Below are positions 1 to 12,479 of a stretch of DNA of 64,000 nucleotides, piece after piece. Every line of letters starts with the position of its first letter. Within the stretch, counting starts at the first letter, position 1. A program made the translations under genes and the position numbers. The DNA is from Oscheius onirici. Taxonomy: Eukaryota > Nematoda > Chromadorea > Rhabditida > Rhabditidae. The notes beneath the pieces were generated by a model that saw only the letters and a program-made list of their open reading frames with translations, was not told the origin of the DNA and searched no databases. The DNA lies in contig OW051472.1 of the NCBI GenBank assembly GCA_932521025.1, positions 6,262,001 through 6,326,000 of the forward strand, in the 5' to 3' direction.

Positions 1-570
1 GTGTTAGACATCGTAACATGAAATAAAGCCGAGTCCAATTAGACTTTCAGCTGCTCATCAAGCATGCAGTCTAGTAGGAGACGATCCTCGATGTAGTCAG
101 GGAATAGCTCAGATGATCTACAATTCGGTGTATGGCTATGGCGAGCCGTTCGCTTACAATCCATCGACTGGAGAGTCACGGACTGTGGCCGTCGCTCCTG
201 TGGTAAGCGAACGAAAAAGAGACCTACAACCAACCAAATTCGTATAGTATTTCGGGAGCTCTGCAACTTTGCAGTAAAATTTGTAAATGCTTTGCTCATG
301 GTGAAAACTTGCTCCGAACCCGCGAACTGCTTCGGATGTTTCACTGTGAACAAAGCATTTTCAAGCGGTTTCTTCTCAGTCCCGAAGCTTGTATGTAGGG
401 AGGAGAAAGGATACCCCCCTTTCCAAATAACCACTTCTCTATTTCAGGCCTTTGGAACAGTCACCATCTCTGAAGATGTAGCGCAACTAAGTTCCGTTGA
501 CCTCCTTCGAGCGATCCAGGGCAATTTGGATCCGAGTAGAGCTCCTCATCGTCCCCAAAGGAAACTGTAA
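1..570 (+). CDS. 3' end of an unrecognised protein-coding gene (partial)
   Basis: Two terminal coding exons fit together. One runs from a TTTCAG acceptor at 49-50 to a GTAAGC donor after base 203. The other starts after TTTCAG at 449 and stops with TAA at 568-570. Both join in phase 0. The readable C-terminus is about 90 residues, with an early pair of cysteines (HQACSL, PRCSQG), a Tyr/Gly-rich patch (YNSVYGYGEPF) and a basic end (PHRPQRKL). An AATAAA at 638-643 suits its 3' end. I recognise no family. The start lies upstream of the window. The 245-nt intron carries overlapping open frames on both strands, but these look incidental. Confidence 0.5.
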
Positions 571-1718
571 AATTTTCATGTCACCCGGTCTAATGCCTTC
601 GCACAAACACAGTTTTCCATTAAAATAGTCTCTTTGCAATAAAACTGTTTCTAGATAATTGTCCTCAAAAGGTTCAAAACATTTAATGTTGGGTATTCGC
701 GTCGAGACCAGACCTTTCAGTCGTGGCAGCCAGCATGTCGATAGCAGTCAAATCCACACATTATTCGTCCTCATTATAGTCTAACCTTTCTATTATTTTT
801 TCTGTCTATTAGGCTCAACTGGTACAAATAGTCAGAGAAGAAAACATTCACAATTTGGTTGCTACAATGGTGTGACTCCTTGTTTTTGTCAACAAACTCT
901 GAATCCAGAGCTCCTCTTTGCCCGTCTTCTGAACTAGAGTCTCCCTTGAACAATTCCGAGTAAAAGATTACGACATCTTGTTTGAAAGCTTTCAAAATTT
1001 CCACGAAACTCAAAACTTTCGCGTCTTCTAATTGTAAGAAAAACTTGGCTTGGCAAAATTTGCGAATTTTCCACGACGTATAGAGGTTAGAGTGCTTCAA
1101 AGTTATTACCTCCCTCGAGTTCTTTTAGGTAGGTAGGTTCTGTTTTGAAAAAGTTGTACGTATGGCGTCTATGAAAAAAAGAATGCTATAGTAACTCTTA
1201 GCGCCGGACCATTATGGGCGCGTTTGTCTCACCTTGTATAGACTCCAGTTTTCTAAACTTTTCCGTTTTCTCAGTCTAAAAAGAACTCTCGTAAAGCCTC
1301 AAAATTAACAGACAATAGTCTCCTAGGTGACGCTTGTGGACTGCCCAAATAGACCAGGAAATGAAGAAGAAATTGTCTTTTTATAGTCCTAACTCTTCCC
1401 AAAACTTGATTCCTCCGATCTCTCAACTAGATATTGGTCGGCAGGGAAGGGATCTAATCTAGATTGATCTTGTGAACGAATAGACACAGTTCTACATCAA
1501 AGAGATCCAGTTGGACTTCAAAAGTCTCGAACAAATTCAATAGACTGCTCAAGTGGTTCCTCTTCCCTACCAGACGTGTCTTATCAGTTTGACTCACCTC
1601 CGGCGACCGACAATCGGTTCTTTACGGAAATTTCCGCTAATTTTTCGAAGAGAAAATACTTATGTCCTCCCTTTTCCTTGTTCTCTAATAAGAAGTCGTC
1701 TCAATAAAATGTACAGGT
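571..1718. other. Intergenic region upstream of the nonaspanin gene
   Basis: It holds the presumed 3' UTR and AATAAA (638-643) of the partial gene. The rest is AT-rich DNA in which the open frames have no family resemblance or exon-like splice context. Nothing else is supported. Confidence 0.5.
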
Positions 1719-4486
1719 ATGAGGCCGATTGTTCTCTTGGCCTTGGGGGCTGTGACCCTCTCGTCGGCCTTCTACCTCCCCGGTCTTGCTCCGGTCAACT
1801 TTTGCGAAAAATCGAATGAGAAAGCCAGCTGCCCGGTACGTTTTTTTAATTTCCTTCTTTCTTTTAGAATTCTGACTGTTGTCAAGATCGTTTAGTGATA
1901 TAATTATCTCAAATCCGTGAAATAACTTCCTTTTCAGTCGGCTGTGAGTCTTTTTGTTAACCATCTGGACAGCGACCAGTCCGTCATCCCATACGAGTAC
2001 CACAGCTTCGACTTTTGCTCCGTCAGCGAAGAAGAATCCCCGGTTGAGAATCTCGGCCAGGTTCTTTTCGGAGAGCGAATTCGACCAAGTCCTTACAACA
2101 TTTCCTTCAACGTCAACCAGAAATGCTCCAAGTTGTGCACAAGGACATACGGAAACGAGAACTCGCAGAAATTGCTCCTTCTTCAGAAGGGCATGCGGCT
2201 CAACTACCAGCACCACTGGTAGGTTGCGTTTTTTGAACAAAAAGATTGAAACATGGGTTTTTTAAAATTTTGTACAGCCCACATCTGTATAGAATAACTT
2301 TAGGGGCTTCGAGACGAAGTATTTTAAAGTTTAGGGTGGGGGGGGAATAAGGAACTTTCCCATCTCACTCACAATCAGAGTTCGAATACATATAAGGAGC
2401 CCAAGGTTAAGTGTTTTCGAGATATTTCAACGGATACTTTAAATACCCTCATTCGCAGGATCATTGACAACATGCCAGTGACATTTTGCTTCACGAACCA
2501 GCAGAACATGAATGTTTGTACAACGGGCTTCCCGATGGGCTGTTACGTGGATGCAAATGGACGTCAGCGAGATGCCTGCGTCTTGGATCCGAGATTCAAT
2601 CAGCAGGACAGCTACTATATTTTCAACCACGTCGATATCCTGATCGAGTACCGTGACATGAGCAAAGATCAAAACTTCTTGGAGGAAAAGGTTGGCAACT
2701 TTTAAAATATTTGAGAATGAAAATTGTTCAGGTCGGCGGTCGAATCATTCATATCAAAGTCCAGCCGAGATCGATCAAGCACAAAGCGGATGCCAAGGAA
2801 TTGAACTGTGGAGATGATGCTCTTCCTCTACCTCTGAAGGCTTCTGAGAAGAATGCTGAAATTACCTATAGTTACAGTATCGAGTGGAAGGTGAGAACTA
2901 GACTCATCTGACCTAATTCTTTCAGAAAACCGAAGTCAAATGGTCTTCCCGATGGGACTACATTCTGGACTCGATCCCTCACACCAACATCCAATGGTTC
3001 TCCATCATGAACTCTCTTGTGATCGTCCTCTTCCTTTCCGGAATGGTCGGCATGATCCTGATGCGTACCCTTCACAGAGACATTGCCCGTTACAATCAGC
3101 TCGACAGTGAAGAAGATGCCCAAGAGGAATTCGGATGGAAATTGGTTCACGGAGACGTCTTCCGCTCGCCCCGCTATCCAATGTTGCTGTCCGTTTTCAT
3201 CGGAGCCGGATGTCAGACGCTCTTCATGGTCAGCATCACCTTGGTCTTTGCCTGTCTCGGATTCCTTTCGCCTGCCAATCGTGGTTCACTCATCACGTTT
3301 GCTCTTGTCTTCTACGTCTTCTTCGGAATTGTGGCCGGATACGTCTCTGCTCGTCTTTACAAGAGTAGGTCTTGGTTAGAAGAAAAGTAGACAAAATCAG
3401 GAATTGAGAAACTTTTAGCTCCCGCAAATTTCGGTTCTTCCTAGTTCACTTTTACATTTCCCACCTTCAGTGCAGAAGCTCTACAATTTTTCAAAGCATC
3501 GCAAAGCTTGAAAGACTCTGGTCGCGTGATGGACAGAAATTCTCAGCACGAACAGAAACTTTTCAGCGTTCCAAGGCGTTCACTGGAAGACGAACGTCGT
3601 CATGACCAGTTTCCTTATTCCCGGCATCCTGTTCGGTATCTTCTTCTTCACGAACACACTTCTCTGGAGCAAGGGCTCCTCTGCCGCCGTCCCCTTCGGA
3701 ACACTTGTCGCTCTGTTGGCTCTCTGGATCTTCATCTCCATCCCAATGACCTTCATCGGAGCCTTCTTCGGCTTCAAGAAGAGACCTCTTGATGCCCCGG
3801 TCCGCACAAATCAGATCCCCCGTCAGGTTCCGGACCAGACCATGTACACAAAGCCGCTTCCCGGCATGCTCATGGGAGGAATCTTGCCCTTCGGATGTAT
3901 CTTCATTCAACTCTTCTTCATCCTCAACAGCATCTGGTGGGTTTCTTTCTTATACAGAACGAACTGTTTTGCCCTGTTTCCAGTAACGTTCTGTTATGTG
4001 AATCCTACTTTATCTCTTCTCAAATCAATACGGTCAATTGGCATTAGAGAAAACACTGCCGGATTCATGCTTGTTCAGAAAAACTTTTCATCTTTCAGGG
4101 CCCATCAGACCTACTACATGTTTGGCTTCCTCTTCCTCGTATACCTCATACTGATCATTACCTGCTCCGAGGCCACCATCCTCTTGGCCTATTTCCATCT
4201 CTGTGCAGAAGACTACCATTGGTGGTGGAGATCCTTCATGACCAGCGGCTTCACAGCCGTCTATCTTTTCCTCTACTGTGTACACTTCTTCACTTCGAAG
4301 CTGACAATTTCCGGAGTCGTCTCGACCATCCTCTACTTTTCCTACACAGCCATTTTCGTCTTCATGTTCTTCCTTATGACAGGTTATTGCTCTTTTTCTC
4401 AAACTTATTCGAATTCAGGAACCATCGGATTCCTTGCGACGTACATGTTCGTCTACAAAATTTATTCCAGTGTCAAGGTCGACTAA
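1719..4486 (+). CDS. TM9SF2: Transmembrane 9 superfamily (nonaspanin) protein, TM9SF2/TM9SF4 type
   Basis: Eight exons (1719-1835, 1938-2218, 2459-2690, 2732-2890, 2926-3364, 3567-3936, 4099-4382, 4419-4486) give a 649-aa protein, the usual family size. It begins with a signal peptide ([17 protein letters not shown]) and the nonaspanin start motif [13 protein letters not shown] lumenal domain of about 270 residues follows, then nine hydrophobic segments with the hallmark stretches [20 protein letters not shown] and FFLMTGTIGF. It ends in KVD, matching the family's C-terminal Golgi-retention signal. Nonaspanins act in the endosome/Golgi system in membrane-protein sorting and adhesion. All splice phases agree. 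An AATAAA at 4736-4741 marks the likely 3' end. Family assignment is very secure; the exact TM9SF2 versus TM9SF4 orthology is not. Confidence 0.95.
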
Positions 4487-4735
4487 AAAGTTCCAGAAGA
4501 TTCTCCCCTCATGAAAATGCAATAATATGTGACTGTTTGAAATCTTCCCCCCCCCCCAATTCTCTCATTGTTTTTACGGCTTTAGCGTCTAGACACGGTT
4601 TATTGGCAACTAATCTCTCTGTCTCGTTTTGATGGGCCCATTTTTTCCCAATATTTCTTCAACCTAACCCCGGCTTGGCGGGTGTATATTTGTCCCTCTT
4701 TGTTACCTGAACACACGTTGTTTCCTGTGATATCT

Positions 4736-4741
4736 AATAAA
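4736..4741 (+). terminator. Polyadenylation signal of the nonaspanin gene
   Basis: AATAAA lies 250 bp after the stop codon at 4484-4486, in an AT-rich 3' UTR that also contains a poly-C run near 4545-4556. Confidence 0.55.
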
Positions 4742-5152
4742 CGGTTACAATAAGCAAAGTTTTATAGCTGGAAAGAGACAAACAGTTTTAGAGAAGAGAT
4801 TTCGGTGTACGGTAGCAGCACGGGTCGCATTGCGTACATTATTTTAGGCCGAACGCTGGAAATTCAATTTGGCTACTGTATGCGACGCGAGCGCAGTGAC
4901 CCAGCTCAAGACAATCCTTTCCAGTTCTCGTTTTTAGTTTTGCCCAATTTTCCATCCCAAGATCATATGAGAAAAAGGCAAAGAAGGTCCACGATCTATA
5001 AAATCCAGAAGACTTCTATTCGAAAGCGGAAGTATTGATTTTTCATCAAATTCACACCTTTTGTCGTTCATGTCTTTCTTTCTCCCAATTTTCTTAGTAA
5101 AATGAGATTAATTTTGTGGTTTTCAGGTAATTCCATCCCCATTTGGCTGAAA
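4742..5152. other. Intergenic spacer and 5' leader of swsn-1
   Basis: No gene is seen. A TTTTCAG at 5120-5126 lies 27 bp before the swsn-1 ATG and could be a trans-splice or 5' UTR acceptor. Confidence 0.4.
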
Positions 5153-8107
5153 ATGTCGACAAAACGAGGCCGTGCGTGAGTTTTAGCCTTTTTTAAAAAC
5201 TGCCTGCCCCACAATGTCCCGTTTTCCGTGTTTTGAACCATTTAACCCCGTCTAAGAAGCTTACGTCGTAGGGCCAACCCAAAAAGGAAAAGAGACGACG
5301 ACGATGGCGATGTTTCGCTGCAAGGAGACGAAGAAGACAGCAGAAGTAGCGGCCTAACCAAAGTGGAACCACCAAAAGGTATTTTCAGTCTATTTGCACG
5401 CTAAAACATTACAAATTCAGGCAAAGAAAAAGAAGCCGACTATGTTGCTCCGAAGGGTCAAAAACTGACCGATCTCGACGAGGAAGGAGTCACAAACGGA
5501 GCCCCGCCGAAGGAGCCAGAGGGAAATGTCATCGAACAGACCCACTACATCATCTGTCCCTCATATTCGAGCTGGTTCGACTACAATTCGGTCCATCAGA
5601 TTGAAAAAAGGGCTTGTCCTGAATTTTTCAATGGAAAGAACAAGAGCAAAACACCCGAAGTGTTAGGTTTTCAACTTGATTTGGTTAAAATGACAGTGTT
5701 TAGGTTTCTTTCGTATCGTAACTTCATGATCGACACCTATCGCCTGAATCCATTCGAATATCTCTCTGCTACAGCTTGTCGTCGTAATCTGGCTGGAGAT
5801 GTCTGTTCCATTGTTAGGTGAGCCCTTTTTTGGTGAATTTTAAGCAAACTATTGTGCTGCAAACTGCTTTGCAACTTTTTCTCCTGTCAAACTAGGCCCT
5901 CTGCTCATGTTTCACGATTGGTAGTCTGTTAGAAGTACACAGACGCCAGTCCAGTAAAGTTGTCAAGCGCAATAGATATTTTTCAGGCTCCACGCCTTCC
6001 TCGAGCAATGGGGACTGATCAATTACCAAGTAGACGCGGAATGTCGACCAGCTCCAGTCGCTCCTCCACCAACCAGTCATTTTATGGTTCTTGCCGATAC
6101 TCCTTCCGGTGTCCAGCCCGTTGCGCCCGGAACAATGATGCCTTCGTCGGAAAAGAAAGATGACGGCGAGGACAAGGTCAAGATTGACAAGCTGTCCGAC
6201 GTCGGATTGAAGACGGACCAATATCAGAAGCAGCTGATCGCCATGAAGACCAAAGGAGCTGCCCCGGGACGTGATTGGACTGATCAGGAGACTCTTCTCC
6301 TTCTGGAAGGACTGGAAATGTACAAGGATGACTGGAACAAGGTCGCGGATCATGTTGGCAGTAGGACGCAGGACGAATGCATCTTGCGCTTCCTCCAGCT
6401 CCCGATTCAGGATCCGTACTTGAGCGGAGAGGAAGGTGCCGGTAGTTCTGACGTCCTCGGACCATTGGCCTATCAGCCGATTCCATTCTCGCAGACTGGC
6501 AATCCTGTCATGTCGACCGTTGCCTTCTTGGCCTCCGTCGTCGAGCCGAAAGTCGCAGCAGCCGCTGCCAAGGCAGCTCTCGAAGAATTCAGCAAGGTGA
6601 AGGACGAGATTCCGCCGCTGATTGTAGATGCGCATGCAAGAAATGTACAGGCGCACGAGGACAAGACTGGAGCACTAGATGGTAGCATTGGACTCAAGTC
6701 GGCCGGAATCATCTTGAAAGAGGAGGGAGAGAAGACTGAAAAGATGGAAACTGGTATGTTTATTTTTCAAACTCGTTCTATTTGCAGCCTATTCTTGGTT
6801 GAAAAAGAATTCTCGCGATTCTTCTTTTGGTTCTAAAGATTTGAATTTCAGAAGAGACCGATAAAGACGATGAGAAGAATGGCGAAGAAAAGGAGAAAGA
6901 AGGCGAAGAAACCAAGGAGCCAGCCAAAAAAGCTATTAGTGAAGCCGTACAGACGGCTGCTGCTTCTGCTCTGGCTGCTGCTGCCGTCAAATCTAAGGTT
7001 TTTCATCGTCATCCCAAAAAACATGAATTTCAGCACATGTCGACGATGGAAGAGCGAAAAATCAAGTCGCTGGTTGCGCAACTGGTCGAGGCACAGATGA
7101 AGAAGCTCGAACTGAAGCTGAGACATTTCGAAGAACTGGAACAGATTATGGACAAGGAGCGAGAGGCTCTCGAATATCAGCGTCAACAGCTCATTTTGGA
7201 GCGTCAAGCCTTCCACATGGACCAGCTGCGTTATCTGGAGAACAGGGCCAAACACGAGGCTCACAATAAGATGATGGCTGCCGGCACTCTACCGGCCGGT
7301 CTACCTCTCGGTTTTGAAGTTACCGGGCCGCCACAACCAACTCCCCAGGTTCCCGTGCCACCGCCCCAGGCCGACGAGAAGGATAGAGCTCCGTCACCGG
7401 CCAGTGTGGTCAGGAGTCAGACGCCGGGACAGGCTCCGGCTGCTCCTCCTCAGCAACAGTACCCTCCCCAGTTTGGTCAACCAGGATATCCGCAAAATCC
7501 GCGTCAGCCTCCGTTCAATGGTCCTCCTCATACAGGATATCAGCAGTATCCGCCTGGGCAAGGTGAGCTTCATATTCTTCTAAAAATGATGGAATAATGG
7601 GCCCTATTTGCTCCAAAACTGGGTGAAATAATCCACTACGTTCAGTGCCTAAAATAATAATAAGGGTGAAATTGACTGCTAGCTTTTTCGTATCGAAATC
7701 GAAAAAAACCTTTCGTGAAAAATTCTAAAATACCCGTTTTCAGGCCAGCCAATGATGAGCTACAATCAAGGTCCTCCTCCACCCCAGCAAGGTTACTACC
7801 AGGGAGGCGCCTACCCGCCCCAGCAGCCCGGCTACGGAGCTCCTCCTCAACAGCAACGACCACCATACGGAGCACCTCCTCCAGGCGCCTACGGACAGCC
7901 TCCACGTCAATATCCTGGCTATCAACAAGGTTCCTTTCCTTTGTTTTCAGCTCAATTCAATTTCCAGGGCAACCGGGATTCCCTCCTCAGCAGGGCGGGT
8001 ATCATCAAGGACCGCCTCCGCAGCAGCAGATGTCTCATCCGGATCCTGCCGATGCCGCCACGCCACCAATGCATCAGGGACAGCCCCTCGAGAAGATGGA
8101 GCAGTAA
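5153..8107 (+). CDS. swsn-1: SWI/SNF (BAF) complex core subunit, SMARCC/SWI3/SWSN-1 family
   Basis: Nine exons (5153-5175, 5272-5378, 5421-5661, 5704-5817, 5987-6753, 6852-6997, 7034-7562, 7744-7929, 7968-8107) give 750 aa. From the N-terminus: a basic/acidic leader ([10 protein letters not shown]); a SWIRM domain at about 80-180 ([46 protein letters not shown]); a SANT domain at about 257-305 ([29 protein letters not shown]); an acidic Glu/Lys segment; a long coiled coil at about 470-530; and a Pro/Gln/Gly-rich tail. SMARCC dimers scaffold the remodeller and bind its other core subunits in the nucleus. Compared with vertebrate SMARCC1/2, the large N-terminal BRCT/chromo-like module is missing, as expected for the shorter SWSN-1 form. 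The donor at 5661 (GT inside GTGTTAGG) was chosen because it restores [11 protein letters not shown]. Confidence 0.95.
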
Positions 8108-8440
8108 ATCTTCCCCCCTTTTTAAAAAAAAAGATATTGGTCTCATTTCCAACCGATTGTCACTGGTCTTCTTGTTGTTCTCTCTCCCCTCTTCCCTATT
8201 TTCTGTTCAACCCGTTGACCCTCGTATTTAATCTCCCCGACCACTTTTCTCTTTGTTTTAAGTATTCCGCACCATTTCATTTTCTTGTATTTTTAACCTA
8301 TTCAATAAATATTCACTATTTCGGCTTTTTTCACTCAGATAGAACTCGCTCGCGGCGAAGTAACGTATCTTATCATCTCTCGGCTGACTCACCGTTAGCA
8401 TTGCGTCATTTTCGCCTTACACTCCATCTATTTCTTAGCT
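8108..8440. other. swsn-1 3' UTR and spacer before vps-37
   Basis: Pyrimidine-rich sequence with an AATAAA at about 8304-8309. The 333-bp gap between two + strand genes is short enough for co-transcription but longer than a typical operon spacer. No separate gene is seen. Confidence 0.45.
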
Positions 8441-9782
8441 ATGGAAAGTCCCTACGAGAATATGGTCGATGTCTGCGTGAATTCGGCCATGAGCAGTCTG
8501 AGATCAATGACGAATGAGCAGCTGGAACAAATCCTCAACGACGAGTCTCGGATAATCTCCATTATCGATGCACTTCCCCAGGTTTGTAGGTTTTTGCTAA
8601 TACTTCTATAACTTCCCATTTGTTCAGAATTTTGTTTTTTTTAAGTTTTCGACTATTAAATTATTGTTCGGCTGGCATCGAAAATAACCCTTAGACCGAC
8701 AAGAAAAACATCAATTCCCAGATGTTCATGTCGAAGAAACCATCAGAACATATTACACTTCTGTTTGTGAATAGTTTTCTTGGCTCCAGACGGTTTTTGC
8801 CAATAAGCAGCAAACATGAGCTCAAATAGTAAGAAAGAAGTTCAATTGTTTTGTTGCTCTTCGAATTAGTCTATAAAAGTGCAATATAATTTTAGAAGGG
8901 TCGCAAAGACGTATCTCTTGAAGCTTGGTTTTTCAAGAACTTTATAAGAACGATTATAGTCTGTTCAAAATGTAAAGAGCATTTTTTGAATTGGCCCGCG
9001 CTTTCTTCTTAGAAAATTTTCAAATCAAATTGGCGGGAATTTAGCTGCGTAGCACGTTACAGCATGTAAACGTTGGATACTCAGCCAATGAAAAAGCGCG
9101 GGCCAATTCAAACAATGCTCTCTATTTTTTAAACAGACTATAGCGCAACGTCGTGCACCTTTTTCCAAGAAGTTAGCATAGAAAAATCCTCAAAAAATGT
9201 ACGGAAACTTTGCTCACGTGCCTTTTTGCAGGTTCGTTCGCTTCCTTCGGATCGAGAGGTCGGTCTGACGGAAAACAAAACTCTTGCCGAATGGAACCTT
9301 GGCCAAGAGGACCGGATTACACGGCTCCGAGACGAGGTACGGTTTCGTTTTTTTTAAGCACAACAATTTTAGGTACAACGCAACCATGCAAAAGCTGTTG
9401 CTCTGAGAACGGAATGTGAACAGATGAAGGCCCGATTGGATGCCAATTCTACGGATCAGAATCTCGACACGGTCAACAATCTGCTCCAAGTTGCCGCTCA
9501 GGAAGCCGACGATGAAGCTGAATCCTTGACACGTCAACTTTACGATGGCGAGACGACGGTTGAGCAATTTTTAAAGAAATTCCACGAAAAGAAGACCATC
9601 GCTCATACTAGGTAAGCTATATTGTAGTTTTTTTCAGCTGAACATATTGTAGAAAAATTAAATGTGATCGATTGGCGGACATTCTGCGCGACCAGCAGTA
9701 TACTCCGAAGCAGCCAGCCTATCCGACTCATCCACAGCCTCCGATGCCCAATGTCCGCAATTCGAGCCATAATTTCTTTTGA
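8441..9782 (+). CDS. VPS37: ESCRT-I subunit VPS37 (Mod(r) domain)
   Basis: Four exons (8441-8581, 9232-9336, 9373-9611, 9653-9782) encode 204 aa. The N-terminal third has the family pattern MTNEQLEQILNDESRIISII followed by an Asn-Lys-Leu-Ala-Glu motif (ENKTLAEWNL). A helical hairpin region follows (KAVALRTECEQMKARLDA, AAQEADDEAESLTRQL, VEQFLKKFHEKK), then a short Pro-rich tail ending in HNFF. The Mod(r) domain binds TSG101 and VPS28 to form ESCRT-I, which sorts ubiquitinated cargo at endosomes. The tail has Pro-rich pairs (QPAYPTHPQPP). The first intron is unusually long for this locus (650 nt) because it carries an inverted-repeat element. Paralog choice (VPS37A-D) cannot be made. Confidence 0.88.
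8955..9142. mobile_element. MITE-like inverted-repeat element in VPS37 intron 1
   Basis: A left arm starting TATAGTCTGTTCAAAA (8955 to about 9007) is the near-perfect reverse complement of a right arm ending TTTTAAACAGACTATA (about 9092-9142). Both contain GAATTGGCCCGCGCTTT. The whole is about 188 bp with no coding capacity. The outermost TA at each end could be a TA target-site duplication, as made by Tc1/mariner transposases. Confidence 0.7.
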
Positions 9783-9933
9783 ATACTACTTTTTTTGTAA
9801 ATATGCGAAACCCAGAACGATATAAGGCTTTGAATCCGAGAGTGAAATTCTGTATAACGCCAATTTTGGTAATTCCAGCAAATTTCATATGCCGAAGACG
9901 GAACTGGATCGAATACACCTATAGCGAGGGATG

Positions 9934-9939
9934 AATAAA
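9934..9939 (+). terminator. Polyadenylation signal of VPS37
   Basis: AATAAA lies 152 bp after the VPS37 stop, in the 214-bp gap between the convergent VPS37 and intermediate filament genes. Confidence 0.5.
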
Positions 9940-9996
9940 CGTTCATCAGACCTATAAGAACAGTAAATGCGACAAAGCAGTTTATGATCAAAGAGA

Positions 9997-12479
9997 CTAA
10001 GCAGTGCTCTGACGCTGGATGTGGGTGGCGCGTTCCTCGCCCTCCTTGTTGTACAGAATCGTCTGCACGTTGTTTCCAGTGCCGAAGCTGTCCTCTCCGT
10101 CGAAGACCAGTTGGTCCGGAGGCGAGTTCACGCCCTGGTTCTTGGCAAAGATCTTGAGGGTCTTACCAGCACGGAGGACAAAGTCTCTTGGGAGGGTATA
10201 AACGATCTCCCTCTTGCCGTCAATCTTTCTCTTCAGCTTCCATTCGCCAATGTGCTCGTCCTTGGAGCGATGGGTGTTCTGCAGACTGATGAACTTGCCA
10301 TCGGGAGAGGCCTCCTGTATGGAGACGTTGCCCTTGGCTGAGCGCTGGAAGGATTGGCGGGAAGCTGTCTCACCCTTGACGATACGCATGGTTTCTGAAA
10401 GATAGAAAGTTTGTCGAGTTTCTGTACATTTGCTTTGTGTCACTTGAGCCCTAGCTTCTCTGGAAAGTAACACTAGTCTCACAACTGTAAGACAAGAGTT
10501 ACGTTCCCGTATCTGTCACCCTAATAATTTCGTTTTTCTATCCTCATTTCCGACTATCTGACTTGCTCAGTCTATCTAACTGTCCCGTGAATACTCACCG
10601 GTATCGGTCTCCTGAGTGATGGCATGAGTCTTGACGACCTGCTCGACGAGTTGCTTCAAGCCGGCACGGTTCTCCTCTCCCTCGAGCATCTTTCTATAGA
10701 TGGCAATCTCGGCATCCAGCGTCTGCTTGGTGTCCAAGAGCATCTGCAGCTCGACCATGAGGGCTTGACACTCTTCGCGCATCTTTCTGATCTGGCTGTC
10801 GCGATCGTTCAAGGCGGCTTCGTAGCTGCGCTGATCGTCCTCGAGCTGGTAGTTCAGTTCCTGGATCTGCTTCTCCAGAAGACTGTTGCGGCCCTCGAGA
10901 TCGGCCAATTTGCCGCGGAGGTCGCTTAGCTGGGTACGAAGACGCTTGACTTCTTCCTTAGCGTAACCCTGCTCCATGTTCTGGCGGACAGACTGGGTCT
11001 GGATCTCTTGGACTTTGAGACGGTACCAGGACTCCATGTCGTTGCGATGAACGTTCGTGATCTGGTCGTATTCCTCCCGAATGTCTCTAATGGCCGAAGA
11101 GAGCTCGTTCTTGAAGAATTCGCGGTTCTCTGGCGTGGTATCGCGAGAAGCCAGAGTCTGGAGTTCCTTGATCTCGTTTTCATGGACACGACGAATAAAG
11201 TCAATCTCCTCCAGAAGCGTCTGCACCTGATTCTGGTAGTCGATTCTGTTTAGAGTCTCCTGGTCCAAGTCGGTACGGGCACGTTGGAGTTCGGACAAGA
11301 GACGCTGATTTTCCTGCTTGATGCGCTTGACTTCCGTCTCGAGCTCTCCGATACGACGCTTCAGATAGTTGATCTCGGCTTCCAGGTCCGCCAGCTGCTT
11401 GAGGAGACCGTCAATCTTGGCACGGTCCTGCTCGCGTCCACGGACGGCTTCCTCGTATCTGAAATTTGAAGCGATGAGACTGACTATGAAACGTTTCAAG
11501 GTTCCAATTTGATATTCAAACTGGTCCTCTACTGAGCACTAGTATTGTTCTTCTTCCCATCCTGACTATCATTATGTTCCCATTACTCATCCTATCGCCT
11601 CCCAACCAATGTCTCCTCTCCCGTGGAAAAGAATTTCCCTGAGCAAACACAGCCACCCAGCCATGGCAACTTCGGAACAATCAGTCGTGCAAACAAGCAA
11701 ATACCGTACTTTCTGCGAATTTCAGCCACATCATCCTGCATCTTTTTGATCTGATCCTCGAGCTCCTTTCGCTGCTTGTTCGTATCGTTGATCAGCTTCT
11801 GGGCATCGGCCAGCTCGCCCTCAAACATAGTGCGGACGTTGTGAGTGTCTTTTCCCCATTTGCTTCTGAGAGCATCGAGGTCGGCAGCAAGCTTTCGGTT
11901 CTGGGCTTCGAGGAAACGGACCTAAAGAAGAAAATTTTGAGCTAAACTAGGCAAAAATAGCTTTTAGATGGGAAAGCATTAAAGTTTCGACACTGCAGGA
12001 CTACAATCTTCGAATTCGAAGTCCGACGCCTTACCATGCAGAAACGCTTGGGTCGGTTTTAGTCTGCTACCCAGTGGTATGGTGGTCTGTTCACCCGGTC
12101 CTCTTTCCTGACCATTTTTTGAAGCCAAACTATACTTTCTAGTTTACTCAGAATGGAAAATGTTATTTAATACTCCGTCCCCGAAGTGCGTCCCTCTCTG
12201 GCTGACCTTTTCGATATAGGAGGCGAGTCGGTCGTTCAAATCGCTCATTTCCTTCTTTTCGCGTTCGCGAGAGTCACGGATAGCTGTGGCGGCATTCTGT
12301 CCAAACGGGGACAGGCCAGATCCGGCGCCAGAGCGCATTTCCGTCACAATCTTCAGCATGCGATCCTGGCCTAAAAAAGGGGAAATTCGAAAAAGTTGGA
12401 CTGTAGACTTACTGGCGACATTACCGCCACGTCCAGTCAGAGGAGCACGAGCCGACGGCTGTGTGCTGGAGAATGACAT
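9997..12479 (-). CDS. Cytoplasmic intermediate filament protein with lamin-tail domain
   Basis: Five exons on the - strand (12413-12479, 12207-12370, 11710-11921, 10599-11458, 9997-10394) encode 566 aa. The head is Ser/Gly-rich. The rod opens with the helix-initiation motif [19 protein letters not shown]. It runs as a long heptad coiled coil with the extended coil 1B typical of protostome and lamin-type filaments, and closes with the termination motif [17 protein letters not shown]. The tail is a lamin-tail Ig-fold ([50 protein letters not shown]). Such proteins form hemidesmosome-anchored filaments in nematode epidermis, gut or marginal cells. It resembles nematode IFA/IFB proteins, but the exact ortholog is not decided. 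An optional upstream exon could add eight residues. Confidence 0.93.

Noticed and set aside
5892..6656. 254-codon - strand open frame opposite swsn-1
   Set aside because: It is the antisense shadow of the SANT-containing exon, which is clearly the coding strand.
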